A DNA stretch of 32,579 bases from an uncultured bacterium (GTDB lineage Bacteria > Acidobacteriota > Thermoanaerobaculia > Thermoanaerobaculales > Thermoanaerobaculaceae), in NCBI GenBank assembly GCA_937924755.1, contig CALEVZ010000022.1, positions 1 through 32,579 of the forward strand, given 5' to 3'. Made by a program: the position numbers and the translations under genes. Below are positions 22,749 through 31,787 of the stretch, piece after piece (position 1 is the first letter of the stretch; each line of letters starts with the position of its first letter). Under the pieces are notes generated by a model, which worked only from the letters and a program-made list of their open reading frames with translations, made no database searches and was not told where the DNA came from.

Positions 22749-23725
22749 GCCGCCGCCCCCCTGCCGCCGCCTTCGCCCTCGCCGCCGCCCTCGCCGCCTC
22801 CTGCGGCGGGGACGGCGGCCGGGAACCGCTGCGCGCCTCCGGCCACATCGAGGCCACCGAGGTGCGGCTCGCCGCCACCGTCGCGGGGCGGCTGCTCGAG
22901 GCGCCGTTTGAGGAGGGGCAGGCCGTGCAGGCCGGCCAGGTGGTCGCCCGCCTCGACACCGCCGCTTCTGAGCACGAGCTGGCGCGCGCCCGCGCCGAGG
23001 CGGAGGCCGCCGACGCCCGGTTGCGCCTGCTGGTGTCGGGGTCCCGCGCCGAGGACATCCGGCGCGCCGAGCAACAGCTCGCCCAGGCGCAGGCGGAGCT
23101 GGACGCCGCCACGCGGGAGCTCGATCGCGTGGCCACCCTGGTGGATCGCGGCTCGGCCACCGAAAAGGCCAGGGACGACGCCGTCACCCGCCGTGACGTG
23201 GCCGCCCGCGGGGTGGCGGTGCTGCGTGCCGAGCTCGACAAGCTGCTGGCCGGGCCGCGCCGGGAGGAAATCGCAGCGGCGCGCGCCCAGCGGGCCGCCG
23301 CCGACGCGGCGGTGGGGGCCGTCAATCACCGCATCGGCGAGGCCACCGTCGTCGCCCCGCGGGACGGGGTGATCACCGTGCGCGCCGCCGAGCCGGGCGA
23401 GGTCCTCTCACCCGGCGCCACCATCGCCGTGCTCACCGATTTAGCCCACCCCTGGCTCAACGTCTGGGTGGACGAGCCCTCCCTCGCCGCGATTCGTCTC
23501 GGCGACGTCGTCGAGGTGCGCGCCGGCCAGCCGCCGGTGACCGCCCAGGGCCGCGTCGGCTTTGTCTCGCCGGTCGCCGAGTTCACCCCGAAAAACGTGC
23601 AGACCCCCAACGAGCGGGCCAAGCTGGTGTTCCGCGTCAAGATCGCGCTGCCCGATGCGGGGGGCGCGTTCAAGCCCGGTATGCCCGCCGATGCGACGTT
23701 CCTGCCCGGCCGGGGTCGGCCATGA
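22745..23725 (+). CDS. HlyD/YbhG-type membrane fusion protein, probable lipoprotein
   Basis: The product has 326 residues. The N-terminus has a signal segment ending in LAASC, a plausible lipobox. A lipoyl-like beta domain (GHIEATEVRLAATVAGRLLEAPFEEGQAVQAGQVVARLD) is split by a long alpha-helical hairpin (~75-195, rich in Ala, Arg and Glu) and resumes at TVVAPRDGVITVRAAEPGEVLSPG. This adaptor should span the periplasm between the ABC permeases and the TolC-like channel. It overlaps the TetR gene and the following ATPase gene by 4 bp each. Confidence 0.9.
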   Translation: MSRRPPAAAFALAAALAASCGGDGGREPLRASGHIEATEVRLAATVAGRLLEAPFEEGQAVQAGQVVARLDTAASEHELARARAEAEAADARLRLLVSGSRAEDIRRAEQQLAQAQAELDAATRELDRVATLVDRGSATEKARDDAVTRRDVAARGVAVLRAELDKLLAGPRREEIAAARAQRAAADAAVGAVNHRIGEATVVAPRDGVITVRAAEPGEVLSPGATIAVLTDLAHPWLNVWVDEPSLAAIRLGDVVEVRAGQPPVTAQGRVGFVSPVAEFTPKNVQTPNERAKLVFRVKIALPDAGGAFKPGMPADATFLPGRGRP

Positions 23726-24678
23726 CGGCCGCCCCCGCACCGCTGCTGGCCGCCCGCGGCCTGTCCGTCCGCTACCGGGATGCGCAGGCGCTGGCCTCCC
23801 TCGACCTCACCGTGACCGCCTCCGAAGTGGTCGGCCTCATCGGCCCGGACGGCGCCGGCAAGACGTCCGCCCTGCGCGTCCTGGCCGGCTTGATGGAGGC
23901 GAACGGCGGGCAGGTGACGGCGTTTGGAGAGCCGGTGTGGCAGCGCCGCCGCGTCCTCCACCACCGCCTCGGCTACCTGGCGCAGCGCTTCGCCCTCTAC
24001 GGCGACCTCACCGTGGATGAGAACGTGCAGTTCTTCGCCCTCCTGTACGGCGTGCGCCGGTGGCGGGAAAAGCGCGACGAGCTGCTGCACCGCGTCGGTC
24101 TGGCTCCCTTCCGCCGACGTCTCGCCGAGCATCTCTCCGGCGGCATGAAGCAGAAGCTGGCCCTCGCCTGTACGCTCATCCACGACCCCGAGGTGCTGAT
24201 CCTGGACGAGCCCACCACCGGCGTCGACCCGGTCACCCGCCGGGAACTGTGGCGCCTGTTGGGGGAGCTGGTGGCCGAGGGTCTCGCATTGCTGGTCGCC
24301 ACCCCCTACCTGGACGAGGCCGCGCGCTGCTCGCGGGTGCTGCTCCTGTACGCCGGGCGGGTGCTCGCCGAGGGTCACCCGGCGGCCCTCGCGAAGCTGC
24401 TGCCGGGCCGGGTGGTGCGCGTCGAGGGTGGCGAGCGCGCCGCGGTGGCGGCGGCACTGGCCGGGCGGCCGGCGATCCGGGACGTGGCGGTGTTCGGCGC
24501 AGCGGTGCATGCCCGCCTCGAAACGACAGCCGCCGACGCGGCCGCCGAGGTCGCCGCCGCCCTCGCCGCCGCCGGTCTTCACGGACTCGAGGTACGCGAG
24601 ATTGCCCCGTCCCTGGAGGACACCTTCCTCTATCTCACCGCGCGCCGGACCGGCGCCCCGTCACCGGAGGCGGCATGA
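23722..24678 (+). CDS. ABC transporter ATPase, YbhF N-half-like, lacking the H-loop histidine
   Basis: The product has 318 residues. Visible motifs: Walker A GPDGAGKTS (41-49), Q-loop Q88, canonical signature LSGGM (138-142) and Walker B LILDE (159-163). The switch position, normally His in TTHxMDEA, is Pro195 (ATPYLDEA). A C-terminal ~80-residue accessory domain ends in PSLEDTFLYLT. In E. coli, YbhF is one protein with two ATPase halves; here this gene corresponds to the first half and the 26081 gene to the second. Missing the H-loop histidine, its own ATP site should be weak or inactive, while its signature can still serve the partner site. Confidence 0.9.
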   Translation: MTAAPAPLLAARGLSVRYRDAQALASLDLTVTASEVVGLIGPDGAGKTSALRVLAGLMEANGGQVTAFGEPVWQRRRVLHHRLGYLAQRFALYGDLTVDENVQFFALLYGVRRWREKRDELLHRVGLAPFRRRLAEHLSGGMKQKLALACTLIHDPEVLILDEPTTGVDPVTRRELWRLLGELVAEGLALLVATPYLDEAARCSRVLLLYAGRVLAEGHPAALAKLLPGRVVRVEGGERAAVAAALAGRPAIRDVAVFGAAVHARLETTAADAAAEVAAALAAAGLHGLEVREIAPSLEDTFLYLTARRTGAPSPEAA

Positions 24679-26080
24679 GCGCCGGCGCCCAAGTCCGCCC
24701 CGTGAGCGCCGTCCGCCGCCGCCCGGTCCCCCGGAGACCTTTCTGCGGCGCCGTTCGCCGGGCGGGCCCCGACGTGCCCCGTCTCATCCTCGCCCTGCTG
24801 GCGGCGGCCGGCACGGCGCCCGCCCACGAGCTCGCCCTCGACGAAGAGGAGGCGGTGCGGCGCGCCCTGGCCGCCTCCCACGTCCTGGAGGCCGGCCGCC
24901 ACCGCGATGCACGCGCCGCCCAGGGCGTCGCCGCCGCCGATGCCGGACGCCTTCCGGCGCTCAGCGCCGGCGCCCACGCCGCTTACCGTTCCTCCGTGCC
25001 GGAGTTCGCCGCTCCCGTCGCCGGCCCCGGACAGCCCGCCGTGGTGCTGTTCCCGGACCTCCGTGTCACGGCGGCCGTGTCCCTGGAGGTGTCGCAGTCG
25101 CTGTACACCGGCGGAGCGCTGGCGGCCCGCCGCGAGGCGGCGCGCCGCGAGCTCGACGCCGCCGCAGCCGCAACCACGGCGACGCGCCTCGATATCCGCC
25201 TGGCGGCGCGCACCGCCTACTGGCGCGCGGCAGCCGCCCGGGCCGGCGTCGGGGTTGCGGAGAGCCACGTCCGCCGCACCCTCAAGCTCAGCGAGGACGC
25301 CCGCGCGCGGCGCGACGCCGGGCTCGCCGTCGACGCCGACGTCCTGGCCGCCGAGGCGGGTCTGGCCGCCGCGCGCCTCGCCTCGCTGCGCGCCGCCCGC
25401 GCCGCCGACGAGAGCCTCGCCACGCTGCGTGTCCTGCTGGACCTCCCCCGCGATACCGACCTCCGGCTGGCGGATGCCGCACCCCCGCCGCCGCCACCGC
25501 CCCCGGCCGACCTCGACGGGCTGATGGAAAACGCCCGCCAGCAGCGCCCGGAGCTCATGGCGCTGCGCGCCCGCAGCGCCGCCCTCGCCGCCCGTGCCGA
25601 GGCGGCGCGCGCCGCGGCGCGTCCGGCGGTGGGCGCCGCGGCAGCCTGGGAGCTGGCGCGCCCCCACCCACGGTTCCTGCCGCTCACGGACTCCTGGCAC
25701 GACTCCTGGTCGGTGGGGTTCGCCGGCCGCTGGACCTTCTGGGACGGCGGGCGCGCCGCCGCCGAGGTCGGCTCGCTGGAGGCGGAGCGCCGCGCCGTGC
25801 AGGCCGAGCTGGCGGAGTTCCAGCGCCGGGTCGCACTCGAGGTGGAGCACGCCTGGCTGGCCCTGCAGGCCGAGCTGGCCGCGGCGGACGCAGCGCAGGC
25901 CAGCCGCGCGGCCGCCGCCGAGCGCCTGCGCGCCCTCGACGACCGCCACGCCGCCGGTCTCGCCGTCATCGCCGAAGTGCTGGACGCCCAGGCCGACCTG
26001 GCGGCGGCGGAGGGAGAACGGATCCTCGCCACCACCGCCGCTCGTCTGGCGGCGGCCCAGCTGGAACGGGCGGTGGGCCG

Positions 26081-26084
<4 letters not shown>
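24675..26084 (+). CDS. TolC-family outer membrane efflux protein
   Basis: The product has 469 residues. After a basic N-terminus (~1-35), a hydrophobic signal (LILALLAAAGTAPA) precedes two OEP repeats. These are long Ala/Arg-rich coiled coils with the family strings LEVSQSLYTGGALAARR, RRDAGLAVDADVLAAEAGL and FAGRWTFWDGGRAAAEV. A run of eight or nine prolines (~271-279) separates the two halves. It would form the outer-membrane exit duct for the HlyD/ABC complex. It is inserted between the two ATPase genes, with 4-bp overlaps on both sides; E. coli ybhGFSR has no such gene and borrows TolC. The start ATG 24675 follows CGGAGGCGGC. Confidence 0.87.
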
Positions 26085-27039
<955 letters not shown>

Positions 27040-27043
<4 letters not shown>

Positions 27044-28143
27044 TGCGCCGCACCCTCGCCGTGGCCGTCAAGGAAGTTCTCCAGCTGCGGCGCGACTGGC
27101 GCACCGCCCTGGCGCTCGTGGGCATGCCAGTCGTCCTGCTGCTCATCTACGGATTCGCCCTGTCCTTCGACGTGCGGCACGTGCGGCTCGCCGTCGTCGA
27201 TGCGGACGGCAGCCGCGCCGCGCGCGAGGTGGAGCGCGCCTTCGTGCACTCGGGCTACTTCGATCTGGTGCACCGGGGCGAGGACAGCCGCATCGTCGAC
27301 TCCCTTCTCGACTCCGGCCGCGCCCAGGCGGCGCTGGTCATCCCCGCCGGCCACGCCGCCGCCCTGGCCGCCTCCCGGCCGTCCGCCGTCCAGCTGGTCC
27401 TCGATGGCTCCGACGCCCAGACGGCCGCCACCGTCCTCGCCTACGCCCGCCAGATCGTCGCCGCGGTTTCGCCGCCGCCGCGCCGGCCGCCCTCCGCCGG
27501 CTCCGCCGCGGCCCGGCCGCTGGTCTGGTACAACCCCGACCTCGCCTCCTCCCGCTTTCTCGTCCCCGGTCTGGTGGCGTTCATCCTCATGGTGACCACG
27601 GTCATCGCCACCGCGCTGGCGGTGGTGCGCGAGAAGGAGCGGGGCAGCTGGGAGTCCCTGCGCGCCACGCCGCTTGGCGCCCTCGAGCTGCTGGCCGGCA
27701 AGACGCTGCCATACCTGGTGCTGGCGGCCGCCGCCGCGGCCGGGGCGTTGCTGCTGGCCCACGTCCTCTTCCAGGTACCGCTGCGCGGGTCGCCCCTGTG
27801 GCTGGCCCTGGTGACCCTGCTCTTCCTGCTGGGGGGCCTGGGGTGGGGGGTCTTCCTTTCCACCCTCGCCGACACCCAGCAGGTGGCGTTCCAGGCCGCC
27901 CTGTTCACCACCATGCTGCCCACCCTGCTGCTGTCCGGCTTCATCTTCCCCATCTCCTCCATGCCTCCCCTCATTCAGGCCATCACCCACCTCGTGCCGG
28001 CCCGCTACTTCCTCATCGCCCTGCGGGGCATCGTCCTCAAGGGAACCGGTCCCGAGGTGTGGGGCGCCGACATGATCGGTCTCGCCGTCTTCGCCGTGGC
28101 GGTACTCGCCCTCGCCACCGTGCGCACGGTGCGGAGCCTTTGA
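27040..28143 (+). CDS. ABC-2 type permease, YbhS-like
   Basis: The product has 367 residues. One N-terminal membrane helix (~22-42, ALVGMPVVLLLIYGFALSF) is followed by a ~130-residue extracytoplasmic domain, then five helices in the C-terminal half, the ABC2_membrane_3 layout. Typical strings: REKERGSWESLRATPL, LFLLGGLGWGVFLSTLADTQQ, LLLSGFIFPISSMP and HLVPARYFLIALRGIVLKG. A Pro/Arg-rich stretch (~143-155) lies in the outer domain. The start overlaps the ATPase stop (ATGA); a second ATG follows immediately. It pairs with the next gene as a heterodimeric transmembrane channel. Confidence 0.92.
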
Positions 28144-28144
28144 G

Positions 28145-29248
28145 ATGCGCCAGACCCTGCGCACCCTGGCGAGCATCCTTCTCAAGGAACTGCTGCAGCT
28201 CCGGCGCGACCCCAAGATCCTACCCATCCTCTTCGTGGCGCCGGTGTTCCAGCTCCTCATCCTGGGCTACGCCGCCACCACCGACATCCGCCGGGTGGAG
28301 CTGGCGGTCGCCGACCTCGACCGCACCCCGGCCAGCCGGCGCCTGCTGGAGGGCTTCACCGCCTCTCCCTCCTTTCAGCTGGTGGCCGAGGTGGACTCCC
28401 AGGAGCAGCTCGGACCCCTGCTCGACCGCGGTGAGGCGCGCCTCGCCCTCACCATCCCGGCCGACTTCGCCGCCCGCCAGGTGAAGGGCCTGCCCACCCC
28501 CGTACAGCTGCTGGCCGACGGCTCCGACGCCGCCGCCGGCACCATCGGCCTGGGCTACGCCCTGGGCACGCTGCAGCTGGCCGCCGAAAATGCCGCCCCG
28601 GCGGGGGTGGAGCTGCGCCCCAAGGTGCTCTACAACCCCGAGCTGGTCTCCCGCAACTTCATGGTCCCCGGGGTGCTGGCCATGATCATCATGGTCATGA
28701 CCATGATCCTCACCGCCATGGCCCTGGTGCGGGAGCGGGAGCTGGGCACCATGGAGCAGCTCCTGGTCACCCCCCTGACCCCGGGGCAGATCATCCTGGG
28801 CAAACTGCTCCCCTACGCCCTGGTGGGCCTGGTGGAAATCCTCACCGCCCTGCCCATCGTGCTGCTCCACTTCCGCGTGCCCTTGCGCGGCTCGCTGTTG
28901 CTGCTGGTCGTGCTGTGCCTGCCCTTCATGCTCTGCACCCTGGGCCTGGGGCTTCTCGTCTCCACCCTCTCCCACACCCAACAGCAGGCCATGATGCTCG
29001 CCGCCTTCGTCTTCATGCTGCCGCAGATCTACCTGTCCGGCTTCGTCTTCCCCATCCAGAACATGCCCGCCGCGTTCCAGTGGGTGACCTACCTCGTGCC
29101 GCTGCGCCACTTCGTCGTCATCCTGCGGGGAGTGTTTCTGAAAGGTGTGGGCCTCGACGTCCTCTGGCCCCAGGTGGCCGCCCTCCTGCTGCTGGGCACC
29201 GTCATCCTCGCCGCCGCCCGCGCCCGCTTCGCCCGCCGGCTGGGCTGA
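28145..29248 (+). CDS. ABC-2 type permease, YbhR-like
   Basis: The product has 367 residues, the same length and layout as the preceding permease: an N-terminal helix (LPILFVAPVFQLLILGYAA), an outer domain (~45-175) and five C-terminal helices. Typical strings: RERELGTMEQLLVTPLTPGQIILGKLLPY, STLSHTQQQAMM, YLSGFVFPIQNMP and YLVPLRHFVVILRGVFLKGVG. It starts 1 bp after the preceding stop and is the last gene of the operon. In E. coli YbhR and YbhS form the exporter's membrane dimer; reported activities include drug and cation (Na+/Li+) export. The substrate here is unknown. Confidence 0.93.
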   Translation: MRQTLRTLASILLKELLQLRRDPKILPILFVAPVFQLLILGYAATTDIRRVELAVADLDRTPASRRLLEGFTASPSFQLVAEVDSQEQLGPLLDRGEARLALTIPADFAARQVKGLPTPVQLLADGSDAAAGTIGLGYALGTLQLAAENAAPAGVELRPKVLYNPELVSRNFMVPGVLAMIIMVMTMILTAMALVRERELGTMEQLLVTPLTPGQIILGKLLPYALVGLVEILTALPIVLLHFRVPLRGSLLLLVVLCLPFMLCTLGLGLLVSTLSHTQQQAMMLAAFVFMLPQIYLSGFVFPIQNMPAAFQWVTYLVPLRHFVVILRGVFLKGVGLDVLWPQVAALLLLGTVILAAARARFARRLG

Positions 29249-29288
29249 GCCCACCCCCGGCGCCCGCACCCCGCCCTCCGTGCATCGC

Positions 29289-29711
29289 TCAGGCCTCTTG
29301 TGCTCCAGCCGCGCGAAGTCCTTCCCCGCCACGCTCGAGGTTTAATGGGGCGAAACCAACGCGCTGGCCGGCGATCTCCACCAGCCACGCCAGCGTCTCG
29401 ATGGCCTCGCGCCGGCAGAACCCGTAGCGCAAGGGGGCGCCTAAGCCGGGGACCCCGTGCTCTTCCTCGACCCAGTAGTGGAACAACCGCCGAGTGACCT
29501 CAAAGGCCCCTCGTAGCCCCCCTCCCGCCAGGCGTCCACGGCGGCGCAAATCTTCGGCACCAGCAGCAGCTGGCTCGGCCGGCGGCCGGACTCGTCCACC
29601 CTCCACCGACGCCGCGTCGTCCCGGACCAGGCGGGACGTGGGCGGCTTTCAGGGTCGGCTCCCCGGGACCTCGGGCAGGTCCCTGTCATACGCGATGACC
29701 GGCTCGCTCAT
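29289..29711 (-). pseudogene. N-terminal remnant of a restriction endonuclease/helicase (type III Res or BPTD_3080-like)
   Basis: From ATG 29711 the reading frame starts MSEPVIAYDRDLPEVPG, then is lost. The continuation lies in other frames: PSQLLLVPKICAAVDAWREGGYEG (frame ending near 29441), then EVTRRLFHYWVEEEHGVPG and YGFCRREAIETLAWLVEIAG (frame ending at 29289). These strings in this order match the N-terminal region of large DEAD/DEAH restriction subunits. At least two frameshifts and a missing C-terminus make it a pseudogene. Its ATG overlaps the stop of a 21-codon ORF (ATGA), the trace of a former operon. Confidence 0.6.
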
Positions 29712-29773
29712 GGTCTCCCCATTGGCACGAGCTGCGGGGTGAGCTTCCTGTCAACCACCAGGAGGTGTCCCAT
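29708..29773 (-). CDS. 21-codon ORF in the degraded operon
   Basis: An ORF from ATG 29773 begins MGHLLVVDRKLTPQLVP and ends in TGA overlapping the next ATG. AAGGAG lies about 6 nt upstream. It may be a remnant of a larger gene or a coupling leader. No family is recognised. Confidence 0.25.
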   Translation of the reverse strand: MGHLLVVDRKLTPQLVPMGRP

Positions 29774-29785
29774 GGGGATCTCCTT

Positions 29786-29974
29786 TCAGGTTTCCTCGGT
29801 GAGCTTTTCCGAGCTGATCAGAACTGCCCGCTCACCGCCCATCCGTTTACTGCGAAGCAAGGCGAGAACCTCATCAAAAGCCAGCCGGTCCGGCCCAGGG
29901 ATCCGTGGATTTCGGAGAAGGTAGTAGCGCGAATAGTAATGGGGATTTTCTCGCGCCTCTCGAAACGCATACAT
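29786..29974 (-). pseudogene. Small conserved-looking fragment of unknown family
   Basis: From ATG 29974 the frame encodes 62 residues (MYAFREARENPHYYSRYYLL... ending ISSEKLTEET). The same frame is open upstream to about 30018 (KFKSLNFLLTDESV before the Met) but without a start codon, so it looks like the C-terminal end of a truncated gene. The surrounding 29.98-30.06 kb is noticeably AT-rich for this genome, suggesting transferred or decaying DNA. It is followed 12 bp later by the 21-codon ORF. The family is not recognised. Confidence 0.4.
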
Positions 29975-30074
29975 GACCGATTCATCCGTGAGCAGAAAAT
30001 TCAGCGATTTAAACTTGTGAAGATTTTTTTAGCGCAGCGCCCAGTCCGCCCGAAACAGAATCACTGCGCTCGAT

Positions 30075-30182
30075 ATGCTGGCGGCTGAGGACGGGGCGTA
30101 CCTGCTGGCGCGCGACGGAGACCTCAAGATGATCGCAGAGAAAGGGCTCCTCGACCTGGCCGTGCTCCCCACGGGAAGGTGA
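30075..30182 (+). pseudogene. Possible C-terminal fragment of a PIN-domain toxin
   Basis: A 35-residue frame from ATG 30075 reads MLAAEDGAYLLARDGDLKMI, then AEKGLLDLAVLPTGR. The pattern (hydrophobic strand, ARD-x-D, helix, hydrophobic strand) resembles the end of VapC-like PIN domains, where the last conserved Asp lies in a TxDxD motif. The N-terminal two thirds are missing. The call rests on a short match. Confidence 0.3.
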
Positions 30183-30252
30183 GGCCAGCCACCGGGCGCC
30201 GAGGGTCCCGGACCCCGACCTGCCGTCGGGGTGAGCTTGCTACACTCCCCCC

Positions 30253-30600
30253 GTGCGCCGCGTCAGCGAAAGTGAAACCATCGATTTGCCCACGCTTCGC
30301 GCCATGGCCGAGGCGGGGTTCGGCGACATGGTGAAGGCGGTGGTGGATGTGGAGCGTCGGGTGATGCTGGTGGACGCCGAACTGCACGCCGACCTGGAGG
30401 CCGCCCTGTTGGAGGAGGGCTCCTCCCAGGACCACCTGTGGGGCATCAACCTTTACCCTGACCTGGCCGAGGAGGAGTGGGTGGAGTTCGACTCCCTCAT
30501 CAACCTGCGCCCCTCCCAGGGCAACCGCTCCCGGGGGGTGGAGAACCCCGCCACCCGCCAGGTTATCTTGGATCTGGTCACGTCCCTGGTGAGGCGATGA
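30253..30600 (+). CDS. DUF5674 family protein
   Basis: The product has 115 residues from GTG 30253. The family core is clear: MVKAVVDVERRVMLVDAELHADLEAALLEEGS, DHLWGINLYPDL, and EFDSLINLRPSQGNRSRGVENPATRQ. It is a small soluble protein of unknown function. A TACACT -10-like hexamer (30241-30246) is so near the GTG that the message may be leaderless; a CCCCGAC/GTCGGGG hairpin (30213-30231) precedes it. Its last bases overlap the next start (ATGA), and the two genes are probably a conserved pair. Confidence 0.82.
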   Translation: MRRVSESETIDLPTLRAMAEAGFGDMVKAVVDVERRVMLVDAELHADLEAALLEEGSSQDHLWGINLYPDLAEEEWVEFDSLINLRPSQGNRSRGVENPATRQVILDLVTSLVRR

Positions 30601-30989
30601 ACACCTGGCGGCACTCAGAGTTGGCGGCCGGGCGCTGGTGGCAGCTGTCCCTGGCCGAGCAGCTGGGCCACGTGGGCAGCGAGGTGAGCCGCGCGCTGCG
30701 CTGGCGGGAAAGCCGCCCCGAGCTGGCTCGAGGGGCGCTGGAGCGGGCCCTGGAGCTTTTCGACCTCACCCTCGCCGATCCCCGCCACCGCACCCGCCCG
30801 GGTCGCCTGCGCGAGCTGGCGCGGGCCCGCGAAGTGGTCGCCGACCATCTCGGTGACAGCCCCGTCTACGGTGGCGACGGCGCCTCGCTGCAACGCTACT
30901 TCGACGCCTTCGCCCTGGCCGCCCGCCGCCGCCGCGAACCCGAAAGCAGTACCGGGCGGGCGGCGCCGCCCACGGCGGGCCGTCGCTGA
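30597..30989 (+). CDS. Conserved hypothetical protein, partner of DUF5674
   Basis: The product has 130 residues, mostly helical, starting MNTWRHSELAAGRWWQLSLAEQLGHVGSEVSRALRW with a conserved-looking core LELFDLTLADPRHR ... RELARAREVVADHLGD and an aromatic helix LQRYFDAFALAARRRR. The C-terminal 20 residues are low-complexity. It is translationally coupled to the DUF5674 gene by a 4-bp overlap. I recall similar proteins beside DUF5674 in other bacteria; no function is known. Confidence 0.7.
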   Translation: MNTWRHSELAAGRWWQLSLAEQLGHVGSEVSRALRWRESRPELARGALERALELFDLTLADPRHRTRPGRLRELARAREVVADHLGDSPVYGGDGASLQRYFDAFALAARRRREPESSTGRAAPPTAGRR

Positions 30990-31053
30990 ACGGCGCCCGA
31001 GCCCACGGCCCAGCACCGGTGGGGTTGCAAAGCCTTCACCCCACCGAGAGCCG

Positions 31054-31269
31054 TCACCCGCTGTCCTCGCTGCCGGCGCCGGGCTCGCCGCCCGGCCCGC
31101 ACCCTCGACGGACGGAGGCCGCCAACAGCCCTCCCGACAGTATTCCCGCGACCACCCCGGCCGACGCCACAGCCACCTGCCAGCCGCGCGACGGCAACGT
31201 CAGCGACACGGTGACCGCCAGCAGGCAGCCGACCAGGCACAGCCAACCCCATCTTTCGAGTCGAGCCAT
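31054..31269 (-). CDS. Small membrane protein, two predicted helices
   Basis: The product has 71 residues. Two hydrophobic segments (WLCLVGCLLAVTVSLTL and VAVASAGVVAGILSGGLLAASV) are separated by a short polar turn, then a Gly/Glu-rich tail. GGAGGAG is 8 nt before the ATG. It begins just beyond the end of a restriction-gene fragment on the same strand. No family is recognised. Confidence 0.5.
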   Translation of the reverse strand: MARLERWGWLCLVGCLLAVTVSLTLPSRGWQVAVASAGVVAGILSGGLLAASVRRGCGPGGEPGAGSEDSG

Positions 31270-31316
31270 GTTGACGCTCCTCCGGTCCGCTTAACTTGAA
31301 CGCCTCTCCACGAAAT

Positions 31317-31540
31317 CCCTGGAGGTCGTCCTTCACGTCCAGGTCGTTGTAGATGTGGTAGAGGCGCGAGCGGTAGGTTTTGGCGTCCGGCACGGCGTCG
31401 TCGCGGATGACCACACGCGGGGTCTTGACCAGCCCCGATTCGATGGCGTCGTTCAGCCCGAAGTCGCTGACAATCCAGCCGAAGAGGGTTTCTTCGCCGC
31501 TCTTGCCGCCGGAGGGGGCAAAGGGCGTGGCGGAGAAGTC
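31317..31540 (-). pseudogene. Internal fragment of a restriction helicase (Res) carrying the SAT motif
   Basis: On the minus strand the sequence DFSATPFAPSGGKSGEETLF, then GWIVSDFGLNDAIESGLVKTPRVVIRDD and TYRSRLYHIYND is intact in one frame. DFSATPF is helicase motif III (SAT) of superfamily 2, and the downstream string is characteristic of large restriction/anti-phage helicases. The DEAH motif and everything before are absent, and the frame runs on into unrelated sequence after DDLQ. It lies directly after a probable methyltransferase C-terminus, as in an R-M operon, but with most of the gene deleted. Confidence 0.65.
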
Positions 31541-31553
31541 ACATCCTTGTTCG

Positions 31554-31758
31554 TCACTGCAGCTCGATAACCTTCAAACTCTCAATCCCGCGATCATCCA
31601 CGATCTTGACCGCAATCCGCCGGTGTTCGCCCAACTCGAAGGGCAGCGACTCGGCGCCCCAGTAGGCGCGGATGCTTTACGAGATTGCCCACCTCGTGGA
31701 TCACCTGTTTGGTCCGCCGCTTCGCAACCATCGAGGGGGCGCTACGACTCACATTCAT
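31554..31758 (-). pseudogene. Probable C-terminal remnant of an adenine-specific DNA methyltransferase
   Basis: The frame ending at 31554 encodes AYWGAESLPFELGEHRRIAV followed by KIVDDRGIESLKVIELQ and a stop; this resembles the C-terminus of DNA methyltransferases that precede restriction helicases. The upstream part (from ATG 31758: KRRTKQVIHEVGNLV) is in a different frame, so there is at least one frameshift. It lies between a DUF499-like gene and a helicase fragment, all on the minus strand. The family call is tentative. Confidence 0.4.
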
Positions 31759-31787
31759 GAAACTGGTCCATTGGCCTTACGCCCGAC

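Noticed and set aside
29739-30088. Plus-strand frames around 29.74-30.09 kb.
   Set aside because: They have no recognisable family and overlap the more protein-like minus-strand fragment ending ISSEKLTEET.
30896-31414. A 172-residue minus-strand frame.
   Set aside because: Only its first ~35 residues are genuine restriction-helicase sequence; the rest is a shadow running through the small membrane protein gene in another frame.
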